DNA of 64,000 nt from Aequorivita aurantiaca (GTDB taxonomy: Bacteria > Bacteroidota > Bacteroidia > Flavobacteriales > Flavobacteriaceae), in NCBI RefSeq assembly GCF_030410135.1, contig NZ_JAUGQQ010000005.1:124001-188000 (forward strand), written 5' to 3'. The position numbers and the translations under genes are program-made. The notes under the pieces are model-generated. The model was not told the DNA's origin and made no database searches. It saw only the letters and a list, made by a program, of their open reading frames with translations. Of the stretch, positions 35,116 through 43,498 are shown in pieces (positions within the stretch are counted from its first letter, which is position 1; every line of letters starts with the position of its first letter).

Positions 35116-35147
35116 AAAAAAGGCTCTTCGACCGAAGAGCCTTTTAT
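35116..35147 (-). terminator. Terminator after T9SS protein B
   Basis: Perfect stem GGCTCTTCG / CGAAGAGCC flanked by A and T runs; lies between the two paralogues. Confidence 0.8.
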
Positions 35148-35166
35148 CAAAAGCTTTATGAAATTT

Positions 35167-36117
35167 TTATTTCAATACTTTAACTGTTTTTGAAGAATCT
35201 CCGATGGTCACTTTAACTAAGTAAGATCCAGAAGCCAGATTGCTCATGTTGATTGCTGGAGAAATTTTTCCAGGGTTCTCTTGAAGAACTACTTTTCCTA
35301 ATATATCGTAAACAGTTACATTGTCAACAGCAGTGCTAGACTTAATGTTCAACATATCTTTCACTGGGTTTGGATATACGGAAAATTTGTCAGCTGAAAA
35401 ATCATTCACGCCTGCAGTCGTGATATCACCACTATAAAAAGTAACGTTATCTATAAACATTTCATTCGCAGCACTTGCAGAATAGAAATCTAATCCGGCT
35501 AATTCAATAAATACTTGAGGGCCAAATGCGAATGGGTAATCAAATACAAATTGAATATCGTCAATATACATATCCCATGCCTGACCATCGATGTCATACA
35601 CACAAGTAACTTTGAACCACTGATCTTCAGGATAGGTAAAGGCTGCATCACCGGCTACAGGCACACAATCAATTGCGCCAGAAACGCTTCCAATTCCCCC
35701 AGAGTTACCATCGCAGTTAAAATAAACGTTACCACCCATTAATGCTTGAACCCAAGCACTTCCTTCAGGAGTAACTGCGGCCTGCATATTAAAATACCCA
35801 GCTTTCCCAGCAGGAATATAAGAATAAAATTCAATGGAGTAGACTCCGCTAGTTGGTGCAGAAGGTACCAAGGCAATTAAATCTGTTAATGTGTTTCCTG
35901 GAATAAGAAGTGATTGTAATCCAGAAAAAGATTCGTCATCAACAACGTTTCCATCGTCAGACCCACCGTCAACCCCACTCCAAGTTCTCCACTGCGGAGA
36001 CTGGGCAGATATTGGGCCTAGGTTATAAGATTCGAAATCATCTACAAGCTCAACTTGAGCATTAGATGAAAAACTAAATGCACCTAAAACTAGTGCTAAA
36101 ATGTAAATTTTTTTCAT
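35167..36117 (-). CDS. T9SS-secreted LamG/ConA-like protein B
   Basis: 316 aa, tandem paralogue of protein A with the same layout: signal peptide (MKKIYILALVLGAFSFSSNAQ), beta-sandwich region and type A sorting tail. The last 68 residues differ from protein A at only two positions, while the central region is more diverged (around residues 145-160 the insert differs in length and sequence). Each copy has its own terminator. The promoter-like TATTTTTG lies at 36160-36167, giving a 43-nt leader. Ligand unknown. Confidence 0.88.
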   Translation of the reverse strand: MKKIYILALVLGAFSFSSNAQVELVDDFESYNLGPISAQSPQWRTWSGVDGGSDDGNVVDDESFSGLQSLLIPGNTLTDLIALVPSAPTSGVYSIEFYSYIPAGKAGYFNMQAAVTPEGSAWVQALMGGNVYFNCDGNSGGIGSVSGAIDCVPVAGDAAFTYPEDQWFKVTCVYDIDGQAWDMYIDDIQFVFDYPFAFGPQVFIELAGLDFYSASAANEMFIDNVTFYSGDITTAGVNDFSADKFSVYPNPVKDMLNIKSSTAVDNVTVYDILGKVVLQENPGKISPAINMSNLASGSYLVKVTIGDSSKTVKVLK

Positions 36118-36159
36118 AATGTTAAAATTTTAATTGTTTAATATTGATGACGCAAGATA

Positions 36160-36167
36160 CAAAAATA
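36160..36167 (-). promoter_or_regulatory. -7 box of T9SS protein B
   Basis: Minus-strand TATTTTTG, 42 nt before the ATG at 36117, in the divergent region shared with icmF. Confidence 0.5.
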
Positions 36168-36174
36168 TTGAATG

Positions 36175-36240
36175 AACGCAACACTTTTCTAAATTTTTTG
36201 TGATATCAATATTCACCGAAAGTGTTATGTTCGTTGCGTT
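36175..36240. repeat. Interrupted inverted repeat in the divergent icmF promoter region
   Basis: AACGCAAC (36175-36182) pairs with GTTGCGTT (36233-36240), and the overlapping AACACTTT (36180-36187) pairs with AAAGTGTT (36219-36226). The right arm has 6 extra bases between its two halves. Confidence 0.5.
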
Positions 36241-36245
36241 TTAAC

Positions 36246-36253
36246 TAAATTTG
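36246..36253 (+). promoter_or_regulatory. -7 box of icmF; fixes the start codon
   Basis: TAAATTTG overlaps the TTG that opens the longer frame (36251), so translation must begin at the ATG at 36281. Confidence 0.55.
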
Positions 36254-36280
36254 CAATTAATAAAATTAAGCATAACAATC

Positions 36281-39200
36281 ATGCAACAGATAAATCCCTA
36301 CAAACCAAAACATAAAGTACGCATTGTTACTGCCGCCTCTCTTTTTGATGGCCACGACGCTGCCATCAATATTATGCGAAGAATTATTCAATCCACTGGT
36401 GTTGAAGTTATTCACTTAGGTCATGATAGAAGTGTGGAGGAGGTTGTAAATACTGCCATTCAGGAAGATGCCAATGCCATTGCCCTCACCTCATATCAAG
36501 GTGGGCATAATGAATATTTTAAGTATATGTATGATCTTTTGAAGGAAAGAGGTGCGGGACATATTAAGATTTTTGGCGGCGGCGGCGGAGTAATTCTTCC
36601 TTCAGAAATAGAAGAATTAATGGCATATGGCATAACAAGAATATACGCTCCCGATGATGGAAGGGAAATGGGCCTGCAAGGAATGATCAATGACTTGGTG
36701 GAACAGTCCGATTTTGCTATTGGAAATTCCCTTAATGGAGAACTAGAAAATCTATCGCAAAGAAGTAGTGGTGCAATTGCTCGGATAATTTCTTCAGCTG
36801 AAAATTTTCCTGAGGTTGCTAAGGATACCCTTGAGAAAATTCACATTAAAAACAAAAAAAACAAGACACCGATTCTTGGAATAACCGGCACCGGAGGGGC
36901 AGGAAAATCCTCATTGGTTGATGAATTGGTGCGCAGATTTCTAATTGATTTCCCGCAAAAAACAATAGGCATAATTTCAGTAGATCCTTCTAAAAGAAAA
37001 ACTGGGGGCGCATTGTTGGGCGATCGCATTCGAATGAACGCTATAAACTCCCCAAGGGTATATATGCGCAGTTTGGCCACCAGACAAAGCAATCTTGCAC
37101 TTTCAAAATATGTTTCTGAGGCCATACAAGTTCTCAAGGCGGCGGAATTTGATCTTATAATATTGGAAACTTCCGGAATAGGCCAAAGTGATACGGAGAT
37201 ATTAGAGCACAGTGACATTTCCTTATACGTAATGACTCCAGAATTTGGCGCAGCTACCCAACTTGAAAAAATTGATATGCTAGATTTCGCGGATTTGGTG
37301 GCTATCAACAAATTTGATAAACGTGGTTCTTTGGATGCTTTGCGCGACGTAAAAAAACAATATGTAAGAAACCATTTGCTTTGGGACACGCCACAAGACC
37401 AACTGCCCGTTTACGGTACCATTGCTTCTCAGTTCAATGATCCCGGGATGAACAAACTCTATAAGGCGGTAATGGAAAAAATTGTTGAAAAAACCCGGGC
37501 TGATCTAAGCAGTGATCTTCACATTCCAGAAGAAATGGGTGAAAAGGTTTTTGTTATTCCACCATCACGCACGCGTTATCTTTCTGAAATTGCAGAGAAT
37601 AATCGTAATTATGATAAAGATACTTTAGATCAAGCGGAAGTAGCCCAAAAATTATACGGTATCTTTAAAACAATAGAATCCGTATCCGGCAAAAAAATTA
37701 ATATTGATAAAGGCGGAATTGTATCAGAATCCATCGCCAATTCTGAAAAAAATGAGGATTTGTTAAAATTGCTGCTAGCTGAATTTGATCGCGAAAAGCT
37801 TAATTTGAATCCCTATAACTGGGAGGTTATAATTGGCTGGGAAGAAAAAGTAGCAAAATATAAAAATCCAATTTATACCTTTAAGGTTCGGGCAAAGGAA
37901 ATAAATATACAAACCCACACGGAATCGCTCTCACATACACAAATCCCGAAAGTTTCATTGCCAAAATACAAGGCTTGGGGTGATATTTTATGGTGGTGTT
38001 TGCAGGAAAATGTACCGGGAGAATTTCCGTATACTTCCGGACTTTATCCTTTCAAAAGAACTGGCGAGGACCCTGCGCGAATGTTTGCGGGGGAAGGTGG
38101 TCCGGAACGCACTAACCGTCGTTTTCATTACGTAAGTTTAGGATTGCCGGCAAAAAGACTTTCCACCGCATTTGACAGTGTTACTTTATATGGCAATGAT
38201 CCCGATGTTCGGCCTGATATTTATGGTAAAATCGGAAATGCAGGTGTTTCAATCTGCTGCTTGGATGATGCCAAAAAATTATATTCCGGTTTTGATTTAA
38301 GTCATCCCATGACCTCTGTGAGTATGACCATTAATGGCCCTGCGCCTATGCTGCTCGGCTTTTTTATGAATGCAGCTATTGACCAAAATTGTGAGAAATA
38401 TATAATTGAGCATAACCTCGAAAAGGAAGTTGAAGAAAAAATTAGTAATATTTACAAGAAGAAAGGTATTGAACGTCCTAAATATTTTGGCGATTTACCG
38501 CAGAGCAATAATGGCTTGGGGCTAATGTTGCTTGGAGTGACGGGCGATCAAGTTTTGGACGAATCTATTTATAATACCATAAAATTTGAAACCCTACAGC
38601 AAGTTCGTGGCACTGTTCAAGCAGATATTCTGAAGGAAGACCAGGCCCAAAATACTTGCATATTTTCTACTGAATTTGCGCTACGTTTGATGGGTGATGT
38701 ACAGGAATATTTTATTCAAAACAAGATTCGGAATTTTTATTCTGTTTCCATCAGCGGTTACCACATTGCTGAAGCCGGCGCAAATCCTATAACTCAACTT
38801 GCGTTTACGCTGGCCAATGGTTTCACATATGTGGAATATTATTTGAGCCGCGGGATGGATATTAATGAGTTTGGACCAAATTTATCCTTTTTCTTCAGTA
38901 ACGGAATAGATCCGGAATATGCAGTAATTGGTCGGGTAGCTAGGAAAATATGGGCAAAGGCCTTAAAAAATAAGTATGGCGCAAATTCTCGGGCGCAAAT
39001 GTTGAAGTACCATATCCAAACTTCTGGACGGTCACTCCATGCCCAAGAAATTGATTTTAATGATATTCGAACAACGCTCCAGGCCTTGTATGCTATATAT
39101 GATAATTGCAACTCTTTGCATACCAATGCTTATGATGAAGCCATAACTACACCCACGGAGGAAAGTGTTCGTCGGGCAATGGCTATCCAATTAATTATCA

Positions 39201-39706
39201 ATAAGGAACTCGGTCTGGCTAAAAATGAAAATCCCATCCAAGGTTCTTTTATTATCGAGGAATTAACGGACTTGGTGGAAGAGGCGGTATTGAAGGAGTT
39301 TGATAATATTACGGAACGCGGCGGAGTATTAGGAGCAATGGAAACCATGTATCAACGCAGTAAAATCCAGGAGGAGAGTCTTTACTATGAAACTTTAAAA
39401 CACAATGGAGATTTTCCTATTATTGGTGTAAATACTTTTTTAAGCAGTAAAGGATCCCCCACTGTACTTCCCGCTCAAGTTATTCGTGCAACGGAAGAAG
39501 AAAAAAAGGTTCAGATCCGAACTCTGAATAACCTTCAGAAAATGTATGGAGAGGAGGCAGTAGCTTCCCTTAGTAAAGTTAAAGATGCAGCGGTGCATAA
39601 TGAAAATATTTTCGAAGTGCTCATGGAGGCTACAAAAGTTTGCTCATTGGGACAAATCACGGAAGGTTTATTTGAAGTTGGTGGACAATACAGACGAAAT
39701 ATGTAA
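36281..39706 (+). CDS. icmF: Fused adenosylcobalamin-dependent acyl-CoA mutase IcmF
   Basis: 1141 aa from the ATG at 36281. Three fused parts: B12-binding domain (about 10-140, [13 protein letters not shown] carrying the base-off His), a G-protein chaperone domain of the MeaI/MMAA type (P-loop GTGGAGKSS near 203, with NKFD as the G4 motif), and the mutase barrel (about 550-1130: [40 protein letters not shown]). IcmF isomerises isobutyryl- and n-butyryl-CoA. The residue matching Arg207 of methylmalonyl-CoA mutase is Gln (790, in AQNT), as in isobutyryl-CoA mutases; the residue matching Tyr89 is Tyr (589), where isobutyryl mutases have Phe. Confidence 0.93.
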   Translation: MQQINPYKPKHKVRIVTAASLFDGHDAAINIMRRIIQSTGVEVIHLGHDRSVEEVVNTAIQEDANAIALTSYQGGHNEYFKYMYDLLKERGAGHIKIFGGGGGVILPSEIEELMAYGITRIYAPDDGREMGLQGMINDLVEQSDFAIGNSLNGELENLSQRSSGAIARIISSAENFPEVAKDTLEKIHIKNKKNKTPILGITGTGGAGKSSLVDELVRRFLIDFPQKTIGIISVDPSKRKTGGALLGDRIRMNAINSPRVYMRSLATRQSNLALSKYVSEAIQVLKAAEFDLIILETSGIGQSDTEILEHSDISLYVMTPEFGAATQLEKIDMLDFADLVAINKFDKRGSLDALRDVKKQYVRNHLLWDTPQDQLPVYGTIASQFNDPGMNKLYKAVMEKIVEKTRADLSSDLHIPEEMGEKVFVIPPSRTRYLSEIAENNRNYDKDTLDQAEVAQKLYGIFKTIESVSGKKINIDKGGIVSESIANSEKNEDLLKLLLAEFDREKLNLNPYNWEVIIGWEEKVAKYKNPIYTFKVRAKEINIQTHTESLSHTQIPKVSLPKYKAWGDILWWCLQENVPGEFPYTSGLYPFKRTGEDPARMFAGEGGPERTNRRFHYVSLGLPAKRLSTAFDSVTLYGNDPDVRPDIYGKIGNAGVSICCLDDAKKLYSGFDLSHPMTSVSMTINGPAPMLLGFFMNAAIDQNCEKYIIEHNLEKEVEEKISNIYKKKGIERPKYFGDLPQSNNGLGLMLLGVTGDQVLDESIYNTIKFETLQQVRGTVQADILKEDQAQNTCIFSTEFALRLMGDVQEYFIQNKIRNFYSVSISGYHIAEAGANPITQLAFTLANGFTYVEYYLSRGMDINEFGPNLSFFFSNGIDPEYAVIGRVARKIWAKALKNKYGANSRAQMLKYHIQTSGRSLHAQEIDFNDIRTTLQALYAIYDNCNSLHTNAYDEAITTPTEESVRRAMAIQLIINKELGLAKNENPIQGSFIIEELTDLVEEAVLKEFDNITERGGVLGAMETMYQRSKIQEESLYYETLKHNGDFPIIGVNTFLSSKGSPTVLPAQVIRATEEEKKVQIRTLNNLQKMYGEEAVASLSKVKDAAVHNENIFEVLMEATKVCSLGQITEGLFEVGGQYRRNM

Positions 39707-39729
39707 AAAGTAGAAAAACAATTTTCAAA

Positions 39730-39766
39730 CACGACAAAAATTCGTATATTTGTGTCAAATGTCGTG
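39730..39766. promoter_or_regulatory. Promoter and inverted-repeat operator of the Xre-RES pair
   Basis: Half-sites CACGACA (39730-39736) and TGTCGTG (39760-39766) are perfect inverted repeats flanking the -7 box TATATTTG (39745-39752). This layout is typical of autorepression by an Xre antitoxin. Confidence 0.65.
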
Positions 39767-39769
39767 ATT

Positions 39770-40270
39770 ATGAAAAATTTTTCCTCACATACCGAAGTTA
39801 ATTTATCAAAAGAGCCCGAGGTTTTTTATCTTATCGACAATCCGTTTGATAGAATTGTAAGTGTGCTTGGAGGTACAAGTCAGGTGGGTCAAGTGGTAAA
39901 TAGTGATATAGATTTAATTACGGTAACCCGAAAAGGGTTGCCAAAAAGTGTTGTATATTCCCTTTGTGAGGTGTTGGGTATTTCCATGGAAAAACTGAGC
40001 GATCTTCTTCATATTTCTCACCGGACCTTGCAGCGTAAGGCAGATGATGATTTGTTATCCGTATCCAGCACGGAACAGGTTTTTGAAATTGCGGATGTAG
40101 TATCAAAAGGTATTGAAGCGTTCGATACACTTGAAACTTTTAGAAGTTGGCTACACTCTACGCCTTATATTTTTAATGGCCAAAAGCCATTGGATTTTCT
40201 AGACACTAGATTTGGTATTCAATATGTCAAAAATATTATCGGGCGTATAGCGCACGGAATTCCTTCTTAA
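39770..40270 (+). CDS. Xre/MbcA/ParS-type antitoxin
   Basis: 166 aa from the ATG at 39770 (a GTG at 39752 lies inside the -7 box and is rejected). Central Xre-like HTH (about 60-95: LPKSVVYSLCEVLGISMEKLSDLLHISHRTLQR) and C-terminal toxin-binding DUF2384-like region (VVSKGIEAFDTLETFRSWLHSTPYIFNGQKPLDFL). Neutralises the RES toxin next to it and probably represses its own promoter. Ends 2 nt before the toxin start. The N-terminal 45 residues are of unknown role. Confidence 0.9.
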   Translation: MKNFSSHTEVNLSKEPEVFYLIDNPFDRIVSVLGGTSQVGQVVNSDIDLITVTRKGLPKSVVYSLCEVLGISMEKLSDLLHISHRTLQRKADDDLLSVSSTEQVFEIADVVSKGIEAFDTLETFRSWLHSTPYIFNGQKPLDFLDTRFGIQYVKNIIGRIAHGIPS

Positions 40271-40272
40271 TT

Positions 40273-40734
40273 GTGCGCATTTATCGGATTTCCAAAAATC
40301 AGTATATCAATGACTTGTCGGGAGAAGGTTCCCGGTTGTACGGGGGTCGCTGGAATCATATTGGGGAGGCGATGCTGTATTTTTCCCAGAATCTTTCCTT
40401 GAGTTTGCTTGAAATATTAGTGCATGTGGATTATCCTAGGCTACCCTTGGACTATTCTTTTTTAGAGGTTGAGATTCCCGATAATTCAATTAAAAATATT
40501 CAATCAATAGAATTCATTGAACCCAAATGGAGTACTGAAGCTGCTGTTAACCAACTTCAATTATTGGGATCCAATTGGCTTAAAAAAAATGAAAGCTTAG
40601 CAATGAAAATACCATCGGCGGTATTGCAGCCTGAAAATAATTTCTTGATCAACCCTATGCACAAGGATTTCCAAAAATTAAAGGTTATTAAATCTGGTAA
40701 ATTGGATTTGGACCCTCGTTTATTTCGAAAATAA
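40273..40734 (+). CDS. RES-domain toxin (NAD+-consuming family)
   Basis: 153 aa, GTG start. RES motifs: MRIYRI, GEGSRLYGGRWNHIG (about 17-31), LLEILVHVDY with the conserved Glu, and IPSAVLQPENNFLINPMH (about 112-129). Characterised RES toxins of Xre-RES pairs degrade NAD+ or ADP-ribosylate a target; which applies here is not visible. Intact, with all the family's conserved blocks. Confidence 0.9.
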   Translation: MRIYRISKNQYINDLSGEGSRLYGGRWNHIGEAMLYFSQNLSLSLLEILVHVDYPRLPLDYSFLEVEIPDNSIKNIQSIEFIEPKWSTEAAVNQLQLLGSNWLKKNESLAMKIPSAVLQPENNFLINPMHKDFQKLKVIKSGKLDLDPRLFRK

Positions 40735-40808
40735 AAGAAGAGATGGCTATCCGTATTAAAATTTTTGATAAAATTTTATAGAAATTCACTTAAAATTCTG
40801 GACAAAAC

Positions 40809-41204
40809 CTAAAGTGTTAACCCCCAAGTATGTTGCAATTTTCTAAACTTTTTCAATTCTTTTCTGAGCAAGGGTAAAAAATCCTTTCCATTGCTATTTA
40901 CCCGTTCCAACCGTTCGCAATTTTTGTAGAGCAAGTTTGACAGCCGTTGGACCGAAGCAATGTATTTATGCTTTTCTTCCGAATAATGCTGATTTTCTGC
41001 CTTAAGAATCTGTGGGCCCAAAGATATGGATTGCTGCACCAAATCACCTGTGAAATAAATATTGGGATCTTCTTTCCCATTTTTTTGAAGTGATGCAATA
41101 TCATGGCTAATATAATGAGCAATATGCCTGGCCAATGAAAATATTTCTAAGGATTTGTTATAAACAGCGGAATGTTGATGGTTTCCGAACGAGCGGGATG
41201 ACAT
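40809..41204 (-). CDS. Hypothetical helical protein
   Basis: 131 aa from the ATG at 41204 (MSSRSFGNHQHSAVYNK); a TTG start at 41228 is also in frame. Predicted all-helical (four-helix-bundle-like) with no membrane segment or signal: SLEIFSLARHIAHYISHDI, KYIASVQRLSNLLYKNCERLE, LRKELKKFRKLQ. I do not recognise the family. It lies divergent from the Lrp/AsnC regulator gene with 118 nt between them. Confidence 0.6.
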   Translation of the reverse strand: MSSRSFGNHQHSAVYNKSLEIFSLARHIAHYISHDIASLQKNGKEDPNIYFTGDLVQQSISLGPQILKAENQHYSEEKHKYIASVQRLSNLLYKNCERLERVNSNGKDFLPLLRKELKKFRKLQHTWGLTL

Positions 41205-41277
41205 TTTATTTTTTTTTAAGCGTATCAAATTTAACTACAACATGGATTTATTCACAATTGATATTAAGGTTATATCA

Positions 41278-41285
41278 TATATTTG
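41278..41285 (+). promoter_or_regulatory. -7 box of the Lrp/AsnC regulator
   Basis: TATATTTG ends 37 nt before the ATG at 41323. Confidence 0.55.
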
Positions 41286-41322
41286 CTTTAAATATTAATC
41301 AATATCTTATTAAATCTTTAAT

Positions 41323-41766
41323 ATGAGCATAGATTCCCTCAACTGGAAAATTCTCCATTGTCTCCAAAAAAATGCCCGGCAACCCAATACGGAAATAGGA
41401 AGAGAGGTGGGTATGAGCTCTCCCGCCGTTTCGGAAAGAATAAAAAAAATGGAAGATTCGGGTGTCATCAATGGTTATTTTACAGCTGTTTCGCCTTTTG
41501 AGGCGGGCTATCAGTTTAAAGCCATTATTACACTTCGGGCCTTTATGGGAAAATTAAAACCCTTTTTGGAAATTGTAAAAACCTATGACGAAGTGTTAAA
41601 CTGTTATCGAATAACGGGAAATGAAAATATTGTAATGGAGGTAGTCCTTAAAAATCAGAAGCATCTAGAAGCATTCATAGATCAGTTGATTATTTATGGC
41701 GAAACAAAAACGCAAATTGTCCTTTCACACGTGGTAAAAAATAATGCATTGAAGCCGCTGAAATAA
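41323..41766 (+). CDS. Lrp/AsnC-family transcriptional regulator
   Basis: 147 aa. N-terminal winged HTH (about 3-55: LNWKILHCLQKNARQPNTEIGREVGMSSPAVSERIKKME) and C-terminal RAM/AsnC ligand-binding domain (YRITGNENIVMEVVLKNQKHLEAFIDQL). Regulators of this type form octamers and respond to amino acids. It stands between a divergent hypothetical gene and a small membrane protein; its targets cannot be read from context. Confidence 0.93.
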   Translation: MSIDSLNWKILHCLQKNARQPNTEIGREVGMSSPAVSERIKKMEDSGVINGYFTAVSPFEAGYQFKAIITLRAFMGKLKPFLEIVKTYDEVLNCYRITGNENIVMEVVLKNQKHLEAFIDQLIIYGETKTQIVLSHVVKNNALKPLK

Positions 41767-41866
41767 TAAATTCATCTTGTTAAAACTGTAATAATTGGAT
41801 TTGTTTTAAGACTAGTCTTTTCCTTTCAGCCTATTTTTGGAGAAAATTTTTAAATAATATATCCAA

Positions 41867-42070
41867 ATGAAAAAATATACTTTCCATTTTCTAATTGTCA
41901 CGCTTCTCTCAGCATTATTAGGTTTTACCGGTTTGGAATTTCCCGGAGATACGGCCGTTAGGCTTCTGTGTCTCTTCGCAGGAATAGGTTTAATGATTTC
42001 TTGTTTGGATGCTATAATCATTAGTCGCAAACAAAGAAAAATCAAAAAGAAATCAGAATTTGAGGGGTGA
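41867..42070 (+). CDS. Small two-helix membrane protein, hypothetical
   Basis: 67 aa. Two hydrophobic segments (about 7-22 and 30-52) with SALLGFTGL between them, loosely reminiscent of DUF1328-type small membrane proteins, and a basic tail (SRKQRKIKKK). The stop lies 2 nt from the convergent MFS stop. Supported by its hydrophobic pattern and position, not by family recognition. Confidence 0.5.
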   Translation: MKKYTFHFLIVTLLSALLGFTGLEFPGDTAVRLLCLFAGIGLMISCLDAIIISRKQRKIKKKSEFEG

Positions 42071-42071
42071 T

Positions 42072-43292
42072 TTAAATATTCTTAGTTTCAGATTTTTTCA
42101 AAAGATAATAAAGCCAAATGGTTAAGACCGCTACTAACAATAGGAAAAAGGACATAACCGTCCAAGTATGGAAATAACCGAAACTGTCCACTAAATTCAT
42201 TCCCCCGTTGTGGCCAATCAAATGTGCAATACTGAAGCTCATACTATAAAAAGCCATATAACTACCTTTTCTTCCTTTGGGAGCCATTTCTAAAGCTAGC
42301 GCGTTCGAAAATGGAAATCCTATCATTTCGCCAAGTGTCATCAAAAGCATTCCGATTACTAATACGCCGGTCCAACTGGTAAAATTCAACACCAAAAAGC
42401 TAAGGCCCAAAAAGAAAATTCCCCAAAATGTGGCCATGGTTTTGGAAATTTTCTTGCGGTCGAGCCAGCCTATAAGTGGCATTTCAAAAATTACAATAGT
42501 TGCCCCATTTAGAAATAATAGCCATCCAATAATATCTTCCGAAAGAAAATGAGCTTTTTCATAATAAACCGGCAAAACCGAAAAATATTGAACGAAAGCC
42601 AAACTATTGGCTACCATTATAATGAAGAAAAGAATAAAAAGTTTATTCAAATAGGGTGGAATTCCTTCTTTAATGGCTATGGTTTTTTCACCCATTTCTT
42701 TTTGAGGCTTTGGTCTTAAGAGTATAAAAACGCCAATGGAGGCAAGGATACATGTTATGCCATCAATCCAAAACAGGGATGTATAATTAATGTGTGCAAT
42801 AATCAATCCTCCAACTAACGGTCCAACCGAAAATCCGAGGTTTATAGCCAAACGGATTAGGGTTATGCTCCTTGTTGTGTTTCCCGGTTTACTATAAGTA
42901 TCGGCGGCCACAAAAATTGCGGGTCTACCCGCATCGGCCATCATTGTTAATATAAAAATCCCGATGCAGAACCCATAAAATGAATTTATGAATTGAAGCA
43001 GGATAAAACCAATTCCCCCTAAAAACAAACTGCCGAGTATGACTTTATAAAAGCCAATGGTATCGGTAAGTTTTCCTCCAATAAAAGTTCCGAACAAGGA
43101 GCCCAAACCGAAACAGGACATAATCCAGCCCACTTGGGGCAGGGTGAATCCTTCAACATTAATTAAATACAGGGAAAGAAACGGAATTACCATTGCTCCG
43201 GCCCGATTGATAAAGGTAACTAGGGCCAATAGCCAGATTTCTCGGGACAGCCCGCGGAAATTTGCAAGATAGGAAGTATAGATTTTTCGCAT
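42072..43292 (-). CDS. MFS transporter
   Basis: 406 aa, twelve membrane helices. MFS motif-like GGKLTDTIGFYKV after helix 2 (DxxG..R/K) and GRPAIFVAADTYSKPGNTTRSITLI in helix 4-5; a second half begins near 210. Resembles YdeE/MdtH-type drug or metabolite exporters; the substrate is unknown. The start codon lies 22 nt downstream of a strong terminator-like hairpin (43315-43344) that follows a tiny upstream ORF, suggesting attenuation control. Confidence 0.9.
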   Translation of the reverse strand: MRKIYTSYLANFRGLSREIWLLALVTFINRAGAMVIPFLSLYLINVEGFTLPQVGWIMSCFGLGSLFGTFIGGKLTDTIGFYKVILGSLFLGGIGFILLQFINSFYGFCIGIFILTMMADAGRPAIFVAADTYSKPGNTTRSITLIRLAINLGFSVGPLVGGLIIAHINYTSLFWIDGITCILASIGVFILLRPKPQKEMGEKTIAIKEGIPPYLNKLFILFFIIMVANSLAFVQYFSVLPVYYEKAHFLSEDIIGWLLFLNGATIVIFEMPLIGWLDRKKISKTMATFWGIFFLGLSFLVLNFTSWTGVLVIGMLLMTLGEMIGFPFSNALALEMAPKGRKGSYMAFYSMSFSIAHLIGHNGGMNLVDSFGYFHTWTVMSFFLLLVAVLTIWLYYLLKKSETKNI

Positions 43293-43314
43293 TTTTGGTT
43301 GGCACCCTAAAAGT

Positions 43315-43344
43315 AAAACGTCCCGGTTACAGCCGGGACGTTTT
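43315..43344 (-). terminator. Strong terminator/attenuator hairpin upstream of the MFS gene
   Basis: Perfect 12-bp stem AAAACGTCCCGG / CCGGGACGTTTT with a 6-nt loop. On the minus strand it is followed by ACTTTTAGGG and, 22 nt after the stem, the MFS ATG. No -7 box lies between it and the ATG. Confidence 0.75.
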
Positions 43345-43369
43345 TATATTGAATAAATTTATTGCTATA

Positions 43370-43444
43370 TCAATACATACATCGCCGACATTTCTTCTTC
43401 GAAATGACTTGATAATTTGGGCAGGTGTATGTGTTGTTGCGCAT
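43370..43444 (-). CDS. Putative 24-residue Cys-rich leader peptide
   Basis: ATG at 43444, stop at 43370: 24 aa. The sequence begins MRNNTYTCPNYQ and ends KKKCRRCMY, with cysteines at positions 8, 19 and 22. A -7 box (43464-43471) and A-rich region precede it, and the hairpin at 43315-43344 follows its stop by 25 nt. The arrangement is that of a leader peptide and attenuator for the MFS gene, or of an independent tiny gene. Inferred only. Confidence 0.45.
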   Translation of the reverse strand: MRNNTYTCPNYQVISKKKCRRCMY

Positions 43445-43463
43445 TTTTTTCTTTTTGCAAAAT

Positions 43464-43471
43464 CAAATGTA
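43464..43471 (-). promoter_or_regulatory. -7 box upstream of the leader peptide
   Basis: Minus-strand TACATTTG (TAnnTTTG), 19 nt before the 24-codon ORF and 171 nt before the MFS start. Confidence 0.5.
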
Positions 43472-43498
43472 ATGAAAAAATCTTTTCACCATAAAATT

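Noticed and set aside
41812-42045. 77-codon minus-strand ORF opposite the 67-aa membrane protein
   Set aside because: Fully antisense to the more plausible ORF, which has a membrane-protein pattern.
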